Below are positions 1 through 7,522 of a stretch of 35,320 nt of DNA, in pieces. A model generated the notes under the pieces. The model ran no database searches. It was given only the letters and a program-made list of their open reading frames with translations, and was not told the origin of the DNA. Made by a program: the position numbers and the translations under genes. The stretch comes from Pseudonocardiales bacterium (GTDB lineage: Bacteria > Actinomycetota > Actinomycetes > Mycobacteriales > QHCD01): assembly GCA_003244255.1 (NCBI GenBank), contig QHCD01000028.1, forward strand, positions 1-35,320, given 5' to 3'. How positions within the stretch are numbered: position 1 is the stretch's first letter; each line of letters opens with the position of its first letter.

Positions 1-77
1 ACCAAACCCGGGGCGGTTCATACCGCATCCTCGAAACCCACGCCAAAGCACAACGAAAGATCAACCAGGCAGCTTGA
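1..77 (+). CDS. 3' end of an unidentified ORF (cut by window start)
   Basis: An open frame enters the window and ends at TGA 75-77. Its last residues read RILETHAKAQRKINQAA, a basic, helix-prone tail. I do not recognise the family. It directly abuts the IstB remnant, so it may be the end of another transposase or of a host gene interrupted by an element, but nothing in these 25 codons settles this. Too short to judge codon use. Confidence 0.25.
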   Translation, partial: QTRGGSYRILETHAKAQRKINQAA

Positions 78-501
78 CAGTCATAGAAGCATCCTGCTCA
101 TCGCCCTCGGCACCGCCGCGGCGCAAGCCGGGCACTCGGTCCGCTACGTCCTCGCGTCGAAGCTGGTCAACGAGCTTGTCGAGGCAGCCGACGACAAGCA
201 GCTGTCCAAGACGATCGCTCGCTACGGCCGCGTCGATCTCCTCATCTGCGACGAACTCGGCTACCTCGAACTCGACCGCCGCGGCGCTGAACTGCTGTTC
301 CAGGTCCTCACCGAACGCGAGGAAAAGTCCGCGATCGCGATCGCCTCGAACGAACCCTTCTCCGGCTGGACCAAGACCTTCACCGACCCCCGCCTCTGCG
401 CCGCCATGGTCGACCGGCTCACCTTCAACGGACAGATCATCGAAACCGGCACCACCAGCTACCGCCTCGCCCATGCGCGACGCCACCGGGGGGCCGATTA
501 G
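78..501 (+). pseudogene. istB: IstB-like IS21-family helper ATPase, 5'-truncated
   Basis: The frame from about 91 to TAG 499-501 reads ILLIALGTAAAQAG, then SVRYVLASKLVNEL, then a Walker B DLLICDELGYLELD, then ELLFQVLTEREEKSAIAIAS and NEPFSGWTKTFTD, which is the standard IstB order. IstB is the AAA+ ATPase that assists the IstA transposase of IS21-type elements. The sequence normally preceding this, with the GxxGTGKTH P-loop and about 100 N-terminal residues, is missing. Homology begins abruptly at about 88-91, right after the stop of an unrelated ORF. No IstA gene precedes it and no in-frame start is apparent. I infer a non-functional IS21 relic left by deletion or by insertion of another element. 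Confidence 0.8.
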
Positions 502-996
502 TCATCGGCGGTCGGGCGCAGCCACCTCAAGTCGTCGCTCGACCCACACGAGTTCTGGCCACCCAGGCCGTTCGGCCGGCTCACGGCGCAGCTCGTTGAA
601 CTGCTTGGCCGCATAGAACCGGGCAGCGCGCTCATTGCCGGCCAGATACTCGAGACGAACCGAGGATGTTCCCGACGGCACCCGCGCGATCAAACCGGCC
701 ATGAGGGCCGATCCGACGCCCAAGCCTTGTGATTCGGGCACGACGTAAAGCTTCCAGATGACGGGAACTTCTCCACGCAGGTCAATGTTGCCCATGCCCA
801 CGAGCTGATCACCGTCGTCGGCGACAAGACATGTCGTCGCCTCCAGGCTCCGCTCCAGCGCTTCAACCGACCACCACGTGGTCAGACCGTTTGCGATGTA
901 ATCCTCACCCGCGAACGCATAGGTCGTCGGCCACGTCTTCCGGCCAACAGACTGTATTGCGCTCACATCGTCACCTCGCGCTAGGCGAACCTGCAT
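502..996 (-). CDS. GNAT-family N-acetyltransferase
   Basis: A 164-residue protein with GNAT fold signatures. The N-terminus is MQVRLARGDDVSAIQSVGRK (beta1-alpha1). The central strand is DQLVGMGNIDLRGEVPVIWK. The acetyl-CoA binding loop is VVPESQGLGVGSALMAGL (Q/RxxGxG/A), followed by VRLEYLAGNERAARFYAAKQF, typical of the last helix-strand pair. GNAT enzymes acetylate amines with acetyl-CoA; the substrate here cannot be read from sequence. I chose ATG 996 over the upstream TTG 1017 because a good ribosome site, GAGAGGAG, lies 6-7 bases upstream of it and the GNAT alignment starts there. It is convergent with the IstB remnant and one base separates the two stop codons. It is unrelated in function to the genes that follow. 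Confidence 0.85.
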   Translation of the reverse strand: MQVRLARGDDVSAIQSVGRKTWPTTYAFAGEDYIANGLTTWWSVEALERSLEATTCLVADDGDQLVGMGNIDLRGEVPVIWKLYVVPESQGLGVGSALMAGLIARVPSGTSSVRLEYLAGNERAARFYAAKQFNELRREPAERPGWPELVWVERRLEVAAPDRR

Positions 997-1097
997 CCCG
1001 GCTCCTCTCACACACAAATGTGCTCACGCCGCGGCCTCGGCAGCGCAGCAGAGCTCCATGGGTCCGATTCAAACCGTCGCAACGGGGCCAGATCAAG

Positions 1098-1427
1098 TTG
1101 ACACGGCCAGGGCTCGCCGTCGCGATCGACCTGCACCTCGCGTCGGCATCGCTCCGGCGGACCATCGACGTCGGAGTGAGCTACGGGCTGGTCGCGATCG
1201 TCGGCGTGCTCGCCTATCGGCTGCGAGCTCCGTGGCGCCGGTGGTACCTCGGGATCGCCCTGGCCATCTTCGGCGGGCTGGCCGGCTGGGACGCCTCGGT
1301 CACCTCCTGGGGTCACCTGCTGGCGCTCGCGATCGGCCTGGCCTCTTACCCGCTCGCCGCGGAGCGCCCCAGAACCAGCCCGCGGAACTGGTTTGCCCGG
1401 ACCTCTCGCTGCGTGGGGGCTGACTGA
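1098..1427 (+). pseudogene. C-terminal remnant of a rhomboid-like membrane protein
   Basis: This frame encodes roughly the last 110 residues of a polytopic membrane protein. It has RRTIDVGVSYGLVAIVGVLA, then RAPWRRWYLGIALAIFGGLA, then WGHLLALAIGLASYPL. The DVGVSYG and GHLLAxxxG patterns resemble the last helices of actinobacterial rhomboid-like proteins. The N-terminal half with the usual catalytic serine segment is missing. The frame upstream of 1098 is arginine/serine-rich noise that overlaps the divergent GNAT start, and no convincing start or ribosome site is seen (TTG 1098 is the first usable one). I infer a decayed gene tail. Family assignment is tentative because the diagnostic active-site segments are gone. 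Confidence 0.4.
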
Positions 1428-1499
1428 GCTGCGCCGGCCCCGCCGTCGGCCCGCACCGGTCAACGCTGGGCCTACGCTGAGGCAGCCGGTCACGGCCGG

Positions 1500-1572
1500 T
1501 GGGGGATGGGGTAAACGGCAGCCCGCCGGCCTTTGGAGCCGTGCAGTCTCGGTTCGAGTCCGAGTCCCCCAG
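1500..1572 (+). tRNA. tRNA-Gln (anticodon UUG)
   Basis: The acceptor stem TGGGGGA (1500-1506) pairs with TCCCCCA (1565-1571), with discriminator G1572. The anticodon stem-loop spans about 1526-1542 with loop CTTTGGA, giving anticodon TTG at 1533-1535. The T-arm is CTCGG / TTCGAGT / CCGAG at 1548-1564. CCA is not encoded; the next bases are CTG. A tRNA-Gln immediately upstream of glmU is a conserved actinobacterial arrangement, which supports the call. A possible -10 element, TACGCT at 1473-1478, lies just upstream, with no convincing -35. Confidence 0.93.
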
Positions 1573-1676
1573 CTGCTTCGATGCCGCCCGCGACCGGACG
1601 GCAAACGGCTGCAGCTGCTGCGCCGCGTCGTGGCTAACATGGGACGACCGACCGTCGTCGCTCAGGGGGATCGCAG

Positions 1677-3179
1677 GTGTCCGACGCCGTGTCCGACGCC
1701 GAGGCAACCGGCTGGCGGCTCGCCGTGGTGGTGCTCGCCGCGGGGGCCGGCACCCGGATGCGGTCGGACACGCCGAAGGTGCTGCACCCGATCGGCGGGC
1801 GGAGCCTGCTAGCTCACGTGCTGGACGCCGTGGCACCGCTGGAACCGGCCGAAACCGCAGTCGTCGTCGGGCACGGACGCGATGCGGTCATCGCCACCCT
1901 GCCCGATTCGGCCCGGCCCGTGGTGCAGCAGGAGCGGCGGGGGACCGGCCACGCCGCCCGGCTTGCCGTCGAGGCGATCGCCGCGCGCGGTAACCTGCCC
2001 GGCACCGTACTGGTCATCTTCGGCGACACGCCGCTGCTGACGACGGCGACCCTCGAGCGCCTCGTCGCGGCCCATCGCCGTACCGGCGCGACCGCGACGC
2101 TGCTGACCGCGGAGGCGCCCGACCCGACCGGCTACGGCCGGATCATCCGCGACGAGCACGGCGCGGTGCGGCGCGTCGTCGAGCAGCGTGACGCCAGCGA
2201 GACCGAGCGGGCCGTGCGCGAGATCAACACCGGTGTCGCCGCCTTCGAGACCGATGCGCTGCGCGACGGCCTGAAGCGGCTGCGCTCGGACAACGCGGCC
2301 GGGGAGGAGTACCTGCCCGACGTCGTCGCCGCGTTCGTCGCCGAGGGGCGGCTGGTGGTGCCCGTCGTCGGGGACATCGCCGAGACCGCAGGCGTCAACG
2401 ATCGGGTTCAGCTCGCCGCGGCAGCCGCCGCGCTCCGGGACCGGATTCTCACCGGGTGGATGCGATCGGGCGTCAGCGTCGCCGACCCCGCGACGACGTG
2501 GGTCGACGTCGGCGTCGTCATCTCCCCCGACGCCGTGCTGCTGCCGAACGTGCAGCTGCACGGGTCGACGTCGATCGGGACAGGTGCACTCCTCGGCCCG
2601 GACTGCACGCTCATCGACACGATGGTCGGCGCGCGGGCAGTAGTGTGCCGGGCGCACTGCGAGGGCGCTGTCATCGGCGAGTCCGCCAGCGTCGGCCCGT
2701 TCGCCTACCTGCGGCCCGGTGCGCGGATCGGGCGCGGGGCGAAGGTCGGGGCCTACGTCGAGGTGAAGGCCGCCGAACTCGGGGACCACAGCAAGGTGCC
2801 GCACCTCTCCTACGTCGGCGACGCAACCATCGGTGCCGACGTCAACATCGGCGCCGGCACGATCTTCGCCAACTACGACGGCGTCGAGAAGAACCGATCC
2901 ACCGTCGGCGACGGCGCGAAGACCGGTGCGCACAACACGTTCGTGGCACCGGTGAACATCGGCGCGGGTGCCTATACCGGGGGCGGCACTGTCGTCCGCC
3001 ACGACGTCCCGCCCGGCGCACTCGCCGTGCCGGGCGGCGGTCCGCAGCGCACGATCGAGGGATGGACCGAGCGCAAGCGGCCGGGCACCAGATCCGCGGC
3101 CGCCGCCGCCGAAGCCGCGACGCAGCCAGAGCCACCCGATGACCACCAACCCACCGAATCCGCGGAGCGGGAGCGATGA
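1677..3179 (+). CDS. glmU: Bifunctional GlmU: glucosamine-1-phosphate acetyltransferase / UDP-GlcNAc pyrophosphorylase
   Basis: Makes UDP-GlcNAc in the cytoplasm by acetylating GlcN-1-P and then transferring UMP from UTP. The product feeds peptidoglycan and extracellular glycans. The N-terminal nucleotidyltransferase domain carries LAAGAGTRMRSDTPKVL (about residues 20-36), VVQQERRGTGHA and the metal-binding FGDTPLL. The C-terminal half is a left-handed beta-helix of hexapeptide repeats with the acetyltransferase segment IGAGTIFANYDGVEKNRS. At 500 residues it matches actinobacterial GlmU. The start is GTG 1677, with CAGGGGGA about seven bases upstream. The tail after GWTERKRPGT is Ala/Pro-rich and probably disordered. 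Its stop overlaps the prs start by four bases (ATGA), so the two are translationally coupled. It can also supply UDP-GlcNAc to the nearby polysaccharide locus. Confidence 0.98.
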   Translation: MSDAVSDAEATGWRLAVVVLAAGAGTRMRSDTPKVLHPIGGRSLLAHVLDAVAPLEPAETAVVVGHGRDAVIATLPDSARPVVQQERRGTGHAARLAVEAIAARGNLPGTVLVIFGDTPLLTTATLERLVAAHRRTGATATLLTAEAPDPTGYGRIIRDEHGAVRRVVEQRDASETERAVREINTGVAAFETDALRDGLKRLRSDNAAGEEYLPDVVAAFVAEGRLVVPVVGDIAETAGVNDRVQLAAAAAALRDRILTGWMRSGVSVADPATTWVDVGVVISPDAVLLPNVQLHGSTSIGTGALLGPDCTLIDTMVGARAVVCRAHCEGAVIGESASVGPFAYLRPGARIGRGAKVGAYVEVKAAELGDHSKVPHLSYVGDATIGADVNIGAGTIFANYDGVEKNRSTVGDGAKTGAHNTFVAPVNIGAGAYTGGGTVVRHDVPPGALAVPGGGPQRTIEGWTERKRPGTRSAAAAAEAATQPEPPDDHQPTESAERER

Positions 3180-4162
3180 GCAGCGGCCTGAAGAGCCCAA
3201 CGCGCAAGAACCTGATGCTGTTCTCCGGCCGCGGGTTCCCGGCGCTGACCAGCCAGATCGCGGCCGAGCTCGGCATCACCTGCACGCCGGCGTCGCAGTA
3301 CGACTTCCCCAACGGGGAGGTGTACGTCCGCTACGAGGAGTCCGTCCGCGGCTGTGACGCGTTCGTCGTGCAGAGCATGACGACGCCGATCAACAAGTGG
3401 TTCGTCGAGTCGCTGGTGATGGTCGACGCCCTCAAGCGCGGCTCGGCCAAGCGGATCACCGTCGTCGTGCCGTACTACCCGTACTCGCGCCAGGACAAGA
3501 AGCAGCGCGGCCGCGAGCCGATCTCGGCGCGGCTGGTCGCCGACCTGTACAAGACCGCCGGCGCCGACCGGATCCTCACCGTCGACCTGCACACCTCGCA
3601 GGTCATGGGTTTCTTCGACGGCCCGGTCGACCACCTGTTCGCGATGCCGCTGCTCGCCGCGCACATGCACAAGACCTACGCCGACCGCGAGCTGACCGTC
3701 GTCGCGCCGGATTCCGGCCGGGTGCGCCTGGCCGAGCGCTGGACCGACCGGCTGGGTGGCTGCCCGCTCGCGTTCATCCACAAGACCCGCGACCCGGTCC
3801 GCCCGGGCAAGGTCAGCGCTCACCGCGTCGTCGGCGACGTCGCGGACCGCACCTGCATCATCATCGACGACGAGATCCAGACCGGCGGGACCGTCGTCGC
3901 GGCAGCCGACGTCCTCTTCGACGCCGGTGCAGCCGACGTCATCGTCGCCGCCACCCACGGCGTCCTTGCCGATCCCGCCGTCGAGTCGCTGAAGAACAGC
4001 CGGATCCGCGAGGTGGTGCTCACCGACACCCTTCCCATCTCGCCGGAGCAGATGCTCGACAAGCTGACCGTGCTCTCGATCGCGCCGCTCGTGGCGACCG
4101 CCATCCGGGAGATCTTCGAGGACGGGTCGGTCACCAGCCTCTTCGACGGCGCCGCCGGCTGA
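3176..4162 (+). CDS. prs: Ribose-phosphate pyrophosphokinase (PRPP synthetase)
   Basis: Converts ribose-5-phosphate and ATP to PRPP for nucleotide, histidine and tryptophan synthesis, and in actinomycetes also for decaprenyl-phospho-arabinose precursors. The 328-residue length is normal. Visible motifs are FSGRGFPALTSQIA at the N-terminus, the flexible catalytic loop PYYPYSRQDKKQRGREPI (about 99-116), the divalent-metal/PRPP signature DRILTVDLHTSQVMGFFDGP, and the ribose-phosphate loop DDEIQTGGT at about 231-239. The ATG at 3176 lies inside the glmU stop, the standard glmU-prs operon seen in mycobacteria and relatives. It is followed by 180 bases that likely hold the rplY promoter; there TAGACT at 4203-4208 is a possible -10 without a clear -35. 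Confidence 0.97.
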   Translation: MSSGLKSPTRKNLMLFSGRGFPALTSQIAAELGITCTPASQYDFPNGEVYVRYEESVRGCDAFVVQSMTTPINKWFVESLVMVDALKRGSAKRITVVVPYYPYSRQDKKQRGREPISARLVADLYKTAGADRILTVDLHTSQVMGFFDGPVDHLFAMPLLAAHMHKTYADRELTVVAPDSGRVRLAERWTDRLGGCPLAFIHKTRDPVRPGKVSAHRVVGDVADRTCIIIDDEIQTGGTVVAAADVLFDAGAADVIVAATHGVLADPAVESLKNSRIREVVLTDTLPISPEQMLDKLTVLSIAPLVATAIREIFEDGSVTSLFDGAAG

Positions 4163-4342
4163 GTGGCGCCGATGAGGTCGCGGCCCGCTGAGCCAGCTCG
4201 GGTAGACTGCTCGGCGTTGCCCGGCGAGGGAGCCACCCGAGCTCCGTGATCGGCGGTCCGTGAGTGCGTCTCCGCTCGTGCGTGGCAGCAGACCCGCCGC
4301 ACGGATGACCGATCGCCCAGACGCACGAGGAGAGCACCCGCC

Positions 4343-5056
4343 GTGGCCGAGCTTCGGATAACCGCGCAGAACCGCGACGAGTTCGGCAAGGGTGCCGCCC
4401 GCCGGCTGCGCCGGGAGGCCAAGGTGCCGGCCGTGCTCTATGGCCACGGCATCGACCCCGTGCACCTCTCGCTGCCGGGTCACGACATGATGCTCGCGCT
4501 GAAGAACTCCAACGCCCTGCTCACGATCGTGATGACCTCGGGCGTGCAGCTGGCGCTGGCCAAGGCGGTCCAGCGCGACCCCATTCGCGGGTTCCTCGAG
4601 CACGTCGATCTGTTGGCCGTGCGCCGCGGTGAGAAGGTGACCGTCGACGTCCGGGTGCACCTCGAGGGCGAGCCCCAGCTCGACACCCTGGTGAACCAGG
4701 AGCTGACGACGCTGTCGTTGGAGGCCGAGGCGACGAACATTCCCGAGTCGGTGACGGTGAGCATCGCCGGCCTGGGCGTTGGCGACAGCGTGAGCGCGGC
4801 CGACGTCGGCCTGCCCCAGGGCACCTCCCTGGTAACCGAGCCCGACCACACGGTCGTCTCGATCCTCGCCGTGCCCACGGCCGAGCAGCTCGAGGCCGAG
4901 CTGGCCGAGGCCGAAGCCGAGGCCGGCATCGAGCACGAGCCCGCCGAGGCCGAAGCCGCCGCCGAAGAGGAGTCGGCCGAGGGCGAGCGGGCCGGAACCG
5001 GGGATCAGTCAGCCGATGCCGGTTCCGGCAGCCGCTCCGAGTCGGGCGAGCAGTAA
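4343..5056 (+). CDS. rplY: 50S ribosomal protein L25, CTC form
   Basis: Binds 5S rRNA in the central protuberance of the large subunit; the long CTC form was first described as a general stress protein. The N-terminal L25 domain (about residues 1-95) shows [20 protein letters not shown] and AVLYGHG. The C-terminal TL5/CTC beta domain follows ([31 protein letters not shown]). The last 60 residues are a low-complexity Glu/Ala/Ser tail ([10 protein letters not shown] and onward), common in actinobacterial CTC and absent from short L25 proteins. Start is GTG 4343, preceded by GAGGAGAG about 7 bases upstream. Pth follows 17 bases later, the usual pairing. Confidence 0.96.
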   Translation: MAELRITAQNRDEFGKGAARRLRREAKVPAVLYGHGIDPVHLSLPGHDMMLALKNSNALLTIVMTSGVQLALAKAVQRDPIRGFLEHVDLLAVRRGEKVTVDVRVHLEGEPQLDTLVNQELTTLSLEAEATNIPESVTVSIAGLGVGDSVSAADVGLPQGTSLVTEPDHTVVSILAVPTAEQLEAELAEAEAEAGIEHEPAEAEAAAEEESAEGERAGTGDQSADAGSGSRSESGEQ

Positions 5057-5073
5057 CCGTCCTGAGCCGACTG

Positions 5074-5682
5074 TTGCCCGGCCGCCGACGGAAGGGGGCC
5101 GGCGGCTGCGAGGACGCCGGCGGCCGGTTCGTCGTGGTCGGGCTCGGCAACCCTGGCCCGGACTACGTTGGGCACCGGCACAACGTCGGCGTGATGGTCA
5201 TCGAGGCGCTGGCCGGGCGCGTCGGCGGGCGGTTCCGGTCGCACAAGACCCGAACCGAGGTCGACGACGGCCGGATCGCCGGGACGCCGGCCGTGCTCGC
5301 CAAGCCACGTTCCTACATGAACGAGTCCGGTGGCCCGGTCGCGGCGCTCTGCGCCTTTTATCGGGTGCCCGTGCAGCGGCTGGTGGTGATCCACGACGAG
5401 CTGGATCTGGACTTCGGCCGGCTGCGGGTCAAGCGCGGCGGTGGCGACAACGGGCACAACGGGCTGAAGTCCATCACCCGCGCCCTCGGCAGCGACTACT
5501 GCCGGGTGCGGGTGGGGATCGGCCGGCCGCCGGGACGCCAGGATCCGGCCGACTTCGTGCTCCGCGGCTTCACCGCGGCCCAGCGCCGGGAACTGCCAGT
5601 GCTGCTGGAGCGGGCTGCCGACGCGGTCGAGCTGATCGTTACTCAGAGTGTCGAAGCGGCGGCCAACGCCGCGAACAGCTAA
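5074..5682 (+). CDS. pth: Peptidyl-tRNA hydrolase
   Basis: Hydrolyses the ester bond of peptidyl-tRNA released from stalled ribosomes. The core begins [19 protein letters not shown] with N26 and the catalytic H36. SYMNESGGP follows at about 80-88, then [12 protein letters not shown] with D108 and the tRNA-contacting [14 protein letters not shown]. Length from TTG 5074 is 202 residues. The first 17 residues are poorly conserved, so the true start could be further downstream; GTG 5137 would begin right at the conserved strand and is probably too short. It follows rplY by 17 bases and is likely cotranscribed. It is the last housekeeping gene before the polysaccharide locus. Confidence 0.95.
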   Translation: MPGRRRKGAGGCEDAGGRFVVVGLGNPGPDYVGHRHNVGVMVIEALAGRVGGRFRSHKTRTEVDDGRIAGTPAVLAKPRSYMNESGGPVAALCAFYRVPVQRLVVIHDELDLDFGRLRVKRGGGDNGHNGLKSITRALGSDYCRVRVGIGRPPGRQDPADFVLRGFTAAQRRELPVLLERAADAVELIVTQSVEAAANAANS

Positions 5683-5843
5683 TTCGCCACCTTATGTAGC
5701 TGTCCAAGTACTCTGCGTTCTGTATGTCGCCAGGCTGCAACGAACTTCTTTCTCCGGGTAATCGAGACCGGCCGAGTTGAGGCTGACTATGACATCTAGT
5801 AGTTGCGCGAATACTCGCTGTGCGATCGCGAAACGGAGTCAGG

Positions 5844-5862
5844 CAATTACAGATCGTAATTG
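5844..5862. repeat. Perfect inverted repeat in AT-richer leader
   Basis: CAATTAC-AGATC-GTAATTG is a perfect 7-bp inverted repeat with a 5-bp spacer. It lies in the 375-base stretch between pth and the GT2 start, which is clearly less GC-rich than its surroundings. The dyad symmetry looks like a dimeric regulator site. CAATTAC recurs at 34732-34738, ahead of the second propeller gene, without the second arm. The regulator is unknown. Confidence 0.45.
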
Positions 5863-5903
5863 TTTGGTTGGTGCCCCGCCAATTTCCGGGAATCGGCACA
5901 TGA

Positions 5904-5917
5904 GCGCCGTTCGGCGC
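5904..5917. repeat. GC-rich palindrome upstream of GT2 gene
   Basis: GCGCCG-TT-CGGCGC is a near-perfect palindrome about 140 bases before the chosen GT2 start. It may be an operator or an RNA hairpin in the leader. It is not followed by a T-run, so it does not look like an intrinsic terminator for pth. Confidence 0.3.
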
Positions 5918-6057
5918 CCATAAGGTAGGCCCAGTTCGCATTGATGTCCGATCCGGAATGCCGTTCGGCGTTCACGCTCGGGCTGGGGGTTCTACGTACG
6001 GGCCGGCTTGTCGTGGCGGGAGTAACCACGGCCAGCGCCTGTTGGGGGAAAGTGGCG

Positions 6058-7206
6058 ATGAGCGTCGTGGCAGCGGGTGCCGACACGATCTCGCCTTCTG
6101 TAATTAGTCGATCACGCTCTGCTTGGCAGGATCCTGCCGAGAGTGATCGTCGGTCGGCCGACGTCACCATCCTCGTGCCCGCCCACAATGAGGCCGACCG
6201 GCTGCCCGCGACCTTGACCGGGCTGTTCGCACAGACAGTGCGCGCCCGCAGGGTGATCGTCGTCGCCGACAACTGCACCGACGCGACCGAGGACATCGCC
6301 GCCGCGGCCGGCGCCGAGGTCATCGAGACCGTCGGCAACCGGGAGATGAAGGCCGGCGCCCTCAACCAGGTGCTCGCCGGCCTACTACCGGCCGCGCGCC
6401 CGGACGCATACGTCCTCGTCGTCGACGCCGACACCGTGATCGCCCCGCACTTCATCGAATCCGCGATCGAGTGCCTTGCCGACCCCGCCGTTGGCGCGGT
6501 CGGTGGGGTCTTCGTCGGCGAGCAGGGATCCGGCCTGCTCGGGCTGTTGCAGCGCAGCGAGTACGCGCGGTACGCGCGCGCCGTCGGCCGCAAGAAGGGC
6601 GTCGCGATGGTGCTCACCGGCACCTCGACGATGTTCCGGGTTGCCGCCCTCCAGCGGGTCGTGGCCGAGCGTGGTCGCAGGCTGCCCGGGCGGCGGGGAT
6701 CGGTGTACAACTCCGACTCGCTGACCGAGGACAGCGAGATGACGGTCGCGTTGCGCAGCCTCGGACTGAGGACCCGCAGCCCACGCGCATGCCTGGTCAC
6801 CACCGAGGTGATGCCGACGCCGTCGACGTTGTGGCGGCAGCGGGTCCGCTGGTACCGCGGCGCCCTGGACAACATCCGGATCTACGGCGTCCGCCGTTCG
6901 ACCGCGCCCTACATCGCCCAGCAGGTCGGCCTCGCCGCCGCTGTGCTTGCCGGTGCGCTCTACCTCGCCGTGCTCGCCGCCGCCGTCGTGCTGGGTGGCT
7001 TCCGGATCACCGCGTTCTGGTCCGCGATCGGTGGCCTCTTCGTCCTCGAGCGGCTCATCACGGCCCGCCGTGCGGGCCCGTTGGCGATGCTCGTCGGGTT
7101 CGTGCTGGTCATCGAGATGGCCTACGACCTCTTTCTGCAGGCGGCCTTCATCCGGTCCGTCGTCGCGATCTGGCGGCGTCAATCGGCCACGTGGGACGCC
7201 GCCTGA
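6058..7206 (+). CDS. Processive family-2 glycosyltransferase (cellulose/hyaluronan-synthase-like), membrane-bound
   Basis: Transfers sugars from a nucleotide-sugar to a growing beta-linked chain at the cytoplasmic face of the membrane. All GT2 synthase signatures are present: VTILVPAHNEADRLPATL at the N-terminus, VVDADT (DxD, about 122-126), LTEDSEMT (TED, 223-225), and QRVRW (261-265), the QxxRW motif of processive synthases. Two or three hydrophobic helices follow (about 285-312, 318-332, 342-365). There is no PilZ domain. The frame is open back to TTG 5941/ATG 5944, but I chose ATG 6058 (382 residues) because GGGGGA sits about 8 bases upstream and the extra residues do not look like a GT2 N-terminus. 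GTG 6052 is possible. It opens the + strand half of the exopolysaccharide locus. The sugar cannot be deduced. Confidence 0.85.
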   Translation: MSVVAAGADTISPSVISRSRSAWQDPAESDRRSADVTILVPAHNEADRLPATLTGLFAQTVRARRVIVVADNCTDATEDIAAAAGAEVIETVGNREMKAGALNQVLAGLLPAARPDAYVLVVDADTVIAPHFIESAIECLADPAVGAVGGVFVGEQGSGLLGLLQRSEYARYARAVGRKKGVAMVLTGTSTMFRVAALQRVVAERGRRLPGRRGSVYNSDSLTEDSEMTVALRSLGLRTRSPRACLVTTEVMPTPSTLWRQRVRWYRGALDNIRIYGVRRSTAPYIAQQVGLAAAVLAGALYLAVLAAAVVLGGFRITAFWSAIGGLFVLERLITARRAGPLAMLVGFVLVIEMAYDLFLQAAFIRSVVAIWRRQSATWDAA

Positions 7207-7278
7207 TGACCCGTGTCCAGCCGGTGCCGGCGTCGTTTCCCGACGTCCGGTCGCCGCGTCGTAATCGATCCGCTCGGG

Positions 7279-7286
7279 GGAGGTGA
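7279..7286 (+). promoter_or_regulatory. Near-perfect Shine-Dalgarno before a 48-codon gene
   Basis: GGAGGTGA lies five bases before ATG 7292. It is an almost full match to the 16S anti-SD and the strongest ribosome site seen in the window. It is the main argument that the short ORF behind it is translated. Confidence 0.75.
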
Positions 7287-7291
7287 CATCT

Positions 7292-7438
7292 ATGTACGGA
7301 AAGGCAGGTCCTGCCGCCGGCGCCGGTCCGGCGCTCGCTTACACAGGACTCCACACGATCGGGCTCATCGTCACGGCCATCACGTTGCTGGTTGCCGGCA
7401 TCGCGCTGCTGCGTCTGGTGCCGCGTCGCTCGGCCTGA
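7292..7438 (+). CDS. 48-residue LAxTG / single-helix membrane mini-protein
   Basis: The ORF starts MYGKAGPAAGAGPA, then LAYTG (about residues 15-19), then a hydrophobic helix LIVTAITLLVAGIALL (25-40), and ends RLVPRRSA. This is the exact layout of a sortase sorting signal: pentapeptide, helix, basic tail. LAxTG is the pentapeptide associated with class E sortases in high-GC Gram-positives. There is no N-terminal signal peptide and almost no mature domain, so it may instead be a small membrane subunit of the glycan machinery, inserted by its single helix. It sits between the GT2 synthase and the initiating sugar transferase, 85 bases after the former and 84 before the latter, behind a very strong ribosome site. 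Function unknown. Confidence 0.75.
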   Translation: MYGKAGPAAGAGPALAYTGLHTIGLIVTAITLLVAGIALLRLVPRRSA

Positions 7439-7522
7439 TTGACCGGTAGTCACCATCGCGTGAGCGGCGGGGGATTCGCGCACAACCGTTTCGTTCTGCT
7501 CGGTTTGGTATCAGGGGGCTAG

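Noticed and set aside
2972..4936. 654-codon minus-strand ORF opposite prs and rplY
   Set aside because: Frame shadow of strongly coding GC-rich genes; composition is Arg/Gly/Asp/Val-rich with no domain and it covers three certain genes.
5683..5940. c-di-GMP or other known riboswitch ahead of the GT2 gene
   Set aside because: No conserved GEMM or other riboswitch core could be recognised by eye; only simple dyads are present.
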